In this document: one piece after another, positions 54,135 through 58,906 of the stretch | Layout of the letters: each line of letters starts with the position of its first letter | Numbering within the stretch: position 1 is the first letter of the stretch | Assembly: GCA_038106885.1 (NCBI GenBank) | Contig: JAYNFX010000006.1 | Coordinates: forward strand, 1-58,906 | Reading direction: 5' to 3' | Length of the DNA stretch: 58,906 nt | Source: UBA3537 sp038106885 | Lineage (GTDB): Bacteria; Bacteroidota; Bacteroidia; Flavobacteriales; Flavobacteriaceae | Program-made: the position numbers and the translations under genes | Notes under the pieces: model-generated | Told to the model about the DNA's origin: nothing | The model's database searches: none | The model's input: the letters and a program-made list of their open reading frames with translations, nothing else

Positions 54135-55547
54135 ATGAAAAAAATAAAATTTAGAACTTTTGCTGCTGTAATCATCACTTGTTTAGTTACAGTTGCATGT
54201 GTACAGGACGATGATTTTACAATTCCATCAAGCATAGGTAATGAGGAAAATGAAAATCTAACTAACTTACTTTCCAGGATAGAAGCTGGTGAAGTTCAAT
54301 TAATAACAATTGACCAGCTAAAAGCTCAATTTATTTCTGATGATGAAGCTACTGAAATCACTTCTGAAATTGCTGTTAAGGGATATGTTTCATCATCTGA
54401 CGCTACAGGAAATTTTTACAAAGAATTTTTTATTCAAGATGCTGCTGAAGACGCTACCTCAGCAATTAAAATTTCACTGAATCAAGTTGATTCATACAAC
54501 CAGTTTAATATGGGACGAGAGGTTTACATATATCTCAAAGATCTATATCTTGGTGAGGCAAATGGTGGAGATGGAGTATATACTATTGGTGGTGCTATGA
54601 ATTCTGATGGTGAAGTAGAAGCATTAACAGCAAATGAAGTACCAATGTATTTATTTCGTTCTGAAAATTCTTACACAATTGTACCTAAAGCAGTAAGTGC
54701 TTTATCATCTAATGATGTTGGTATCTTTGTTACTCTTAATGACGTTGAATTTACAACTAGTGGAGTAGGGCAACCATATGTATCACCAACAGATGATTAT
54801 GACACTCAACGTACTATTCAAAGATGTACGGGTTTTAATTACTCTACTTTTCTTATGGAAACTAGTGCTTTTGCTAGTTTTAAAAACGAAATTTTGCCAT
54901 CTGGTGGTGGTTCGATTTCTGGTATTGTTTCAAAGGATTATTATGGGGATAATTTAGTTTTAGCTTTAAACACAAGTGATGATGTATTAATGGATGGTAG
55001 CCGTTGCGAATTATTAGATATTAATGATTTTACTGAAATTATTAGTGAGGATTTTCAATCTGCTATTCACAACACTAATTTAGATTTTCCAGGTTGGACA
55101 AACTTTGCTGAAGAAGGTGGTTGGGTTTGGCGAGAAAGAGTTTATTCAGGAAATGGTTACACTGAATTTAGCACATATAATTCGCCTGATGATGTAAATA
55201 TTGCTTGGCTAATTTCCCCAGGAGTTGATCTTGATGCTCAAGAGAACGAGTTTTTAAATTTTAAAATGGCTCAACATCATTTACAATCTGATTTAAATAC
55301 TGCCGAAGTTTTTATTTCTACTAATTTTGATGGTTCAAATGTTCTAGGAGCGACTTGGATTCCAGTTTCTGCAAATTTACCTAGTCAAAGTAACTCGTGG
55401 TATCAATTTGTAGATTCAGGACTTATTGATTTGTCATCTTATTCTGGAACTTTGCATGTTGCATTTAAAGTCACTGGATCTGGAACTGATCAAACTTTAG
55501 ATGGTGCTTACCAATTGGATGATTTTACAATATTAGGGCAGCAATAG
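54135..55547 (+). CDS. DUF5689-family lipoprotein with OB-like and adhesin-like domains
   Basis: This is a lipoprotein of about 470 residues. I chose the ATG at 54135 because it gives a standard signal (MKKIKFRTFAAVIITCLVTVAC), whereas the ATG at 54114 adds seven residues in front of it. The N-terminal half (about 40-290) fits DUF5689 and resembles an OB fold (VKGYVSSSDATGNFYKEFFIQ). The C-terminal half (about 310-470) looks like a choice-of-anchor or MAM-like jelly-roll: DFQSAIHNTNLDFPGWTNF and YQLDDFTILGQQ. It probably sits on the outer membrane with the TonB receptor encoded just upstream. It could bind the same ligand. Confidence 0.85.
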   Translation: MKKIKFRTFAAVIITCLVTVACVQDDDFTIPSSIGNEENENLTNLLSRIEAGEVQLITIDQLKAQFISDDEATEITSEIAVKGYVSSSDATGNFYKEFFIQDAAEDATSAIKISLNQVDSYNQFNMGREVYIYLKDLYLGEANGGDGVYTIGGAMNSDGEVEALTANEVPMYLFRSENSYTIVPKAVSALSSNDVGIFVTLNDVEFTTSGVGQPYVSPTDDYDTQRTIQRCTGFNYSTFLMETSAFASFKNEILPSGGGSISGIVSKDYYGDNLVLALNTSDDVLMDGSRCELLDINDFTEIISEDFQSAIHNTNLDFPGWTNFAEEGGWVWRERVYSGNGYTEFSTYNSPDDVNIAWLISPGVDLDAQENEFLNFKMAQHHLQSDLNTAEVFISTNFDGSNVLGATWIPVSANLPSQSNSWYQFVDSGLIDLSSYSGTLHVAFKVTGSGTDQTLDGAYQLDDFTILGQQ

Positions 55548-55565
55548 TTTTAATTTAAAACACTC

Positions 55566-55595
55566 AAGGCCTGTAATTATATACAGGCCTTTTTT
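55566..55595 (+). terminator. Rho-independent terminator after the DUF5689 gene
   Basis: The perfect 10-bp stem AAGGCCTGTA (55566-55575) with TACAGGCCTT (55582-55591) has a 6-base loop and a T tract. It ends the receptor operon. Confidence 0.92.
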
Positions 55596-55602
55596 ATTAT
55601 AT

Positions 55603-55980
55603 ATGAGTTATTTTGACCAGCTTTACTCTTCTGTATATTTATTAATAAAATTAAATAAACCTAAATCCGCTCGTCGCTTTGCAAGAAATTACGTTCTTGT
55701 TTTAAAAACAGGATTAATCTTGTGTATACTATTATTTTTTATGAATTTTTCTCAACAAATGCATTTGGAATTCTTAAGCCATAAAAATGCACAGATAATT
55801 TTTCTACTAATTTTTATTGTAAATATTTTTAATAACTGGATGTACTATAATGGTAAAAGACACTCAATAATTATATCTAAATCAATAAATCGTTTAAGAA
55901 CCAAATCTTTAATTTATTTGGTTTTCATTCAACTTTTAGTGTATATGCTTATAATTATATTGAGTAATGCTGGTATTTAA
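55603..55980 (+). CDS. Orphan small membrane protein, function unknown
   Basis: The 125 residues are basic at the N-terminus (KLNKPKSARRFARN) with three hydrophobic helices, at about 33-50, 60-78 and 103-121. A short charged stretch (YYNGKRHSIIISKSINRLRTK) lies between the second and third. I recognise no family. The gene stands alone between two terminators, so it probably has its own promoter, but no clear TAnnTTTG is visible before it. The ATG lies only 7 bases after the T-tract of the upstream terminator. Confidence 0.65.
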   Translation: MSYFDQLYSSVYLLIKLNKPKSARRFARNYVLVLKTGLILCILLFFMNFSQQMHLEFLSHKNAQIIFLLIFIVNIFNNWMYYNGKRHSIIISKSINRLRTKSLIYLVFIQLLVYMLIIILSNAGI

Positions 55981-55981
55981 A

Positions 55982-56016
55982 AAAACCCCTAAATTGAAAT
56001 AACAATTAGGGGTTTT
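55982..56016. terminator. Bidirectional terminator between the orphan gene and the OmpA-family gene
   Basis: AAAACCCCTAAATTG (55982-55996) pairs with CAATTAGGGGTTTT (56003-56016) with one extra A. On the minus strand the stem is followed by seven T, so it is a better terminator for the OmpA-family gene. On the plus strand only four T follow. Confidence 0.8.
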
Positions 56017-56038
56017 GAAAGATTGTATTTGATTTATT

Positions 56039-57946
56039 TTAATTATTCGGATTACCTTCAAGTATTATAAATTCTGAGCGCCTATTCATTTGATGTTCTT
56101 CTTCATTACACTTGTAACCACAATCATTTACTGGCATTTTTTCACCCATACCAACACCAGTAATTCTGCTCGCATCAATTCCTTTTGAGATCACATATTG
56201 AGCTGTCGTTAGAGCACGTCTTTCGGATAAACTTTGATTGTATTTTTCACTTCCTCTAGAATCAGTATGTGATTCTGCACGGATAACAATAGTTTGATAC
56301 TTATTCATAAGTTCAACAAGTTTGTCTAATTCAAACGCTGCTTGAGCAGTTATATTAGATTTGTCAAAATCAAAATAAATAGGATTTAACATCACTTTGT
56401 TTGCTAATATAATCTCATCGATTGGATCTAAAAGAATTTCGACAGATACTTCCTCTTCACTTGTTTCTTCTACACTTGCTGTCCCGCTTTCGTATTCATC
56501 CATTGATCCGGTTAGATAAAGCATAGTGTTACATTCAATAATGTAGTCAACTTGACCTTTATCTGATGTTATTTTAGTGCCAACAATGTTACCTTCTGAG
56601 TCAGTTACATTCACAGAAGCACCCACTAATAATTCATCAGTCTCACTATCCTTTACAGTGACTGTTACTAATACATCACAAATTGGCTGTAAAACTTTAA
56701 CTTGATATATATCATCACTCCCTGTACCGCCTTCTCTATTAGAAGACACAAAGCCTTCACCATTTTTAGAATCTATACTAAAAGCGAAGTCATCTGCATT
56801 ACCATTTACTGGAATACCAACGTTCCTAACTGGCCCGACCTTTCCATCGACCAACTTTGTGAAGAAAACATCCATACCTCCAAGACCTAAATGCCCATTG
56901 GAGGAAAAGTAAAGAACATCATCAGAACTTACAAAAGGAAACATTTCTTGTCCTTCCGTGTTAACCTTTTGCCCTAAATTTTTTGGCTCACCAACAGAAC
57001 CGTCATCATTAATTGGAGCTGAATAAATATCAAATTGACCTAAACCACCAGCCATGTCAGATGAAAAATATAGTGTTTTACCATCACTGCTAACGGCAGG
57101 GTTTTTCACAGAGTAATTTTCAGAGTTTAAGGATAATGCTTCACCCTCTGACCATATACCTAGCTCTTTGGTTGATTTATATAAGCTTAATACACTGAAT
57201 TTATTTCTCGAAAGAGAGTCTCTCTCAAATATTTTATCAAAGTAACTTTCTCTAGAAAAATACATTGTTTTTCCATCCGGTGAAAATGAAACAACTCCTT
57301 CATGATATTTAGTGTTTAATGATTCGACTGCAGCAGGAGTGGTGTAAGAACCGTCATTGTTTTTGTTTGAGGAATAGATATCAAGGAATGGTTCTTCATT
57401 CCATCCGTATTTTTTCCCACCTTCTTTTCTTGCGCTAGCAATATAAAGCTGACCGTCAAGGATAGTACCTCCAAAATCTGAATATTCTGAATTAATTGAT
57501 AATTCTTGAACATTAAATTTTTTCCCTTTTTCGAGAATTTTTGGCAGATAATTAGGATTTTCTAAAAAGGCAATTGCTCTATGATCAGCAGGGCGCATTG
57601 TTGCAAATTTAGACATTTGCTGATTAGAATCTTCATACTTCCCATTTGCTTTTAGCATTTGAGCATATTTAAAAATAAGCTCAGGAGCTTCAGAAGTTTC
57701 AAGAGTTTTAGCATACCATTTCTCTGCATCTACAGTATTAAATACATTATAATATGCCTCTGCAAGTTGAGCATAAACATATTCACTACCATTGCCTTTA
57801 GAAATAACTTCTTCATAAGCTTTAGCAGCTTCAACAAATTCAAATTTAGCAAACAATCTATCTGCTTTTTTTGTTGATTTTGATTGTGCATTGGCAAAAA
57901 AGCCAGTGACCAATATGATAATTAAAATTGAACTATATTTTTTCAT
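56039..57946 (-). CDS. OmpA-family protein with TPR, propeller and regulatory-like domains (PorE-like layout)
   Basis: This is a 635-residue exported protein with a signal peptide (about 1-20, ending in NAQS). Tetratricopeptide-like repeats (about 25-130) start with KADRLFAKFEFVEAAKAYEE. A beta-propeller of PD40-type repeats lies at about 140-420 (for example VVSFSPDGKTMYFSRES and VSSDGKTLYFSSDMAGGLGQ). A carboxypeptidase-regulatory-like domain follows at about 425-505. The OmpA peptidoglycan-binding domain is at about 520-630 (YFDFDKSN, then AESHTDSRGSEKYNQSLSER). This is the domain order of PorE of Porphyromonas gingivalis, a T9SS anchor protein. The downstream end is at a bidirectional terminator. 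It is co-transcribed with the PorP/SprF-like gene 23 bases upstream. Confidence 0.88.
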   Translation of the reverse strand: MKKYSSILIIILVTGFFANAQSKSTKKADRLFAKFEFVEAAKAYEEVISKGNGSEYVYAQLAEAYYNVFNTVDAEKWYAKTLETSEAPELIFKYAQMLKANGKYEDSNQQMSKFATMRPADHRAIAFLENPNYLPKILEKGKKFNVQELSINSEYSDFGGTILDGQLYIASARKEGGKKYGWNEEPFLDIYSSNKNNDGSYTTPAAVESLNTKYHEGVVSFSPDGKTMYFSRESYFDKIFERDSLSRNKFSVLSLYKSTKELGIWSEGEALSLNSENYSVKNPAVSSDGKTLYFSSDMAGGLGQFDIYSAPINDDGSVGEPKNLGQKVNTEGQEMFPFVSSDDVLYFSSNGHLGLGGMDVFFTKLVDGKVGPVRNVGIPVNGNADDFAFSIDSKNGEGFVSSNREGGTGSDDIYQVKVLQPICDVLVTVTVKDSETDELLVGASVNVTDSEGNIVGTKITSDKGQVDYIIECNTMLYLTGSMDEYESGTASVEETSEEEVSVEILLDPIDEIILANKVMLNPIYFDFDKSNITAQAAFELDKLVELMNKYQTIVIRAESHTDSRGSEKYNQSLSERRALTTAQYVISKGIDASRITGVGMGEKMPVNDCGYKCNEEEHQMNRRSEFIILEGNPNN

Positions 57947-57969
57947 AATAATGTGTGCTTAGCTTAAAT

Positions 57970-58881
57970 TTAGAAATAACGTGGTGATCTTGAAACTTTG
58001 GATGAAAAGTTAAAATCAAAATTGATAAAAACTTCATGTGATGAATTTGTAACAATGTCTAGGTCTGATTGAATTGCGTCATATGCATATCCTATTCTTA
58101 GGTTGTCCATTACTTGGAAATTTACCATACCGCTAAAGGAATCGTCTAACCTGTATCCTACCCCTACTTCTACAAGATCATACATAAATAAATTAGCATT
58201 TAAATCATAACTTATTGGTGCATCTGTAGCATACTTTAGCAATGCGTGAGGTTTTAATTTAAAGTTACTTGACAAATCAAATACATATCCTGCAGCTGCG
58301 AAAAAATGTTCAGTTTCAGAGCCAATTTTTGTTCCATTAGCATCCAAGTGTACACCATTTAGTATGTTAGGAACTGAGGCTGAGATATAATATTTGTTGG
58401 GTTTGTAAAAATATACTCCAGCCCCAATATTTGGAGTTGTCTCGTTAATGTTCTGAGCAAAAAACGGATCATTTGGATCAACAAGAGTTAAATCTACTAA
58501 ACCTATATTGTGAAAAGTAAATCCCCCTTTAACACCAAACGCAAGTCGTGTTTCCATTCCAACAGGGATTGTATATGAAACATCAACATATGCATTAGTT
58601 TCTTCTACTGGCCCAATTTTATCAGAAATTACTGATAATCCAAGCGCTAGTTGTTTCCCAACAGGTGAATGTATATTAAAAGTAAAAGTCTCTGGACCAC
58701 CGTCTAGACCAACCCATTGACTTCTGTATAGTGCACCAATAGAAAGTCCTTCTGAAATACCTGCATAAGCAGGATTTATAACATTCATGTTATACATGTA
58801 TTGCGTGTATTGCGGATCCTGCTGAGCAGTAATTTCCTGAGCAATAACTAGTGCAAAAAGTATTAAAATTAATTTTTTCAT
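57970..58881 (-). CDS. PorP/SprF-family T9SS outer-membrane protein
   Basis: This is a 303-residue outer-membrane barrel of the PorP/SprF family. The signal peptide (about 1-19, ending in TAQ) precedes the characteristic block QDPQYTQYMYNMNVINPAYA and the second block GISEGLSIGALYRSQWVGLD. The rest is beta-rich and ends in SRSPRYF. In T9SS, PorP is involved in cell-surface translocation and SprF helps secrete the large gliding adhesin SprB. Genes of this family usually lie directly downstream of the adhesin they serve. That position is beyond the right end of this window. The start is near the edge, with 25 bases upstream. Confidence 0.93.
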   Translation of the reverse strand: MKKLILILFALVIAQEITAQQDPQYTQYMYNMNVINPAYAGISEGLSIGALYRSQWVGLDGGPETFTFNIHSPVGKQLALGLSVISDKIGPVEETNAYVDVSYTIPVGMETRLAFGVKGGFTFHNIGLVDLTLVDPNDPFFAQNINETTPNIGAGVYFYKPNKYYISASVPNILNGVHLDANGTKIGSETEHFFAAAGYVFDLSSNFKLKPHALLKYATDAPISYDLNANLFMYDLVEVGVGYRLDDSFSGMVNFQVMDNLRIGYAYDAIQSDLDIVTNSSHEVFINFDFNFSSKVSRSPRYF

Positions 58882-58906
58882 TTTTCTAAATTATTTTGGT
58901 TGTTTA

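Noticed and set aside
1..58906. CRISPR arrays, insertion sequences, integrases, phage genes
   Set aside because: I found no spaced direct repeats, transposase motifs or integrase signatures; all long genes are chromosomal core or common flavobacterial types. The tRNA-Ser at 29.6 kb has no integrase or repeated 3' end beside it.

Overview
The window is 58.9 kb of AT-rich chromosome from a member of the Bacteroidota, most likely a marine Flavobacteriaceae-type bacterium. The evidence is a type IX secretion (T9SS) SprA of 2420 residues, a PorP/SprF-family protein next to a PorE-like OmpA protein, an alternative complex III (Act) operon beside cytochrome oxidase, Bacteroidota-style ExbB/ExbD/TonB proteins with acidic linkers, DUF5689 and carboxypeptidase-regulatory-domain TonB receptors, weak Shine-Dalgarno sequences, and repeated TAnnTTTG promoter motifs. 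No phage, transposon, integrase or CRISPR array is visible. Genes are packed tightly and no gene-free stretch exceeds 300 bases.

Layout. Bases 1-1578 hold the 3' part of infB, which converges on a SPOR-domain gene. Bases 2159-13452 are a respiratory operon, actABCDEF followed by coxB and coxA, closed by a strong terminator. Bases 13526-18463 carry housekeeping and repair genes (ruvB, queG, maeB, ruvA). ruvA runs straight into sprA (18468-25730). gcvH, a VanZ-like gene and tonB follow. A bidirectional terminator separates tonB from a convergent retropepsin-like gene. tatD and ansA come next, then a tRNA-Ser(GGA). Bases 29812-32911 hold exbB, an unknown 4-helix membrane protein, two exbD genes and a PorT-like barrel. 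ileS and a DksA-like gene converge on a minus-strand pair, 5-formyltetrahydrofolate cyclo-ligase and rimK. uvrC overlaps a patatin/beta-barrel gene. Bases 42640-49664 run homogentisate dioxygenase, 4-hydroxyphenylpyruvate dioxygenase, a DUF3108 protein, tryptophan 2,3-dioxygenase, an M23 peptidase and pgi. The last part holds a small membrane protein, a secreted EEP-family nuclease/phosphatase divergent from a TonB receptor plus DUF5689 lipoprotein, an orphan membrane protein, and on the minus strand the PorP/SprF-like and PorE-like pair.

How it fits together. The Act complex oxidises menaquinol and passes electrons to the cytochrome oxidase encoded directly downstream. The resulting proton-motive force would power ExbB/ExbD/TonB, which energise outer-membrane receptors such as the one at 51 kb. 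SprA forms the T9SS outer-membrane channel, and the PorT-like, PorE-like and PorP/SprF-like proteins are probable partners in T9SS or surface-adhesin export. The tyrosine/tryptophan dioxygenases suggest use of aromatic amino acids.

The most interesting candidates are: a possible nucleic-acid or phosphodiester scavenging locus (50.2-55.5 kb); promoter motifs 4-5 bases before the ATG of ruvB, tatD and uvrC that suggest leaderless mRNAs; an unexplained membrane protein inside the exb operon; an M23 peptidase with a His-to-Cys change at a zinc-ligand position; and a pair of His-rich segments in the respiratory operon.
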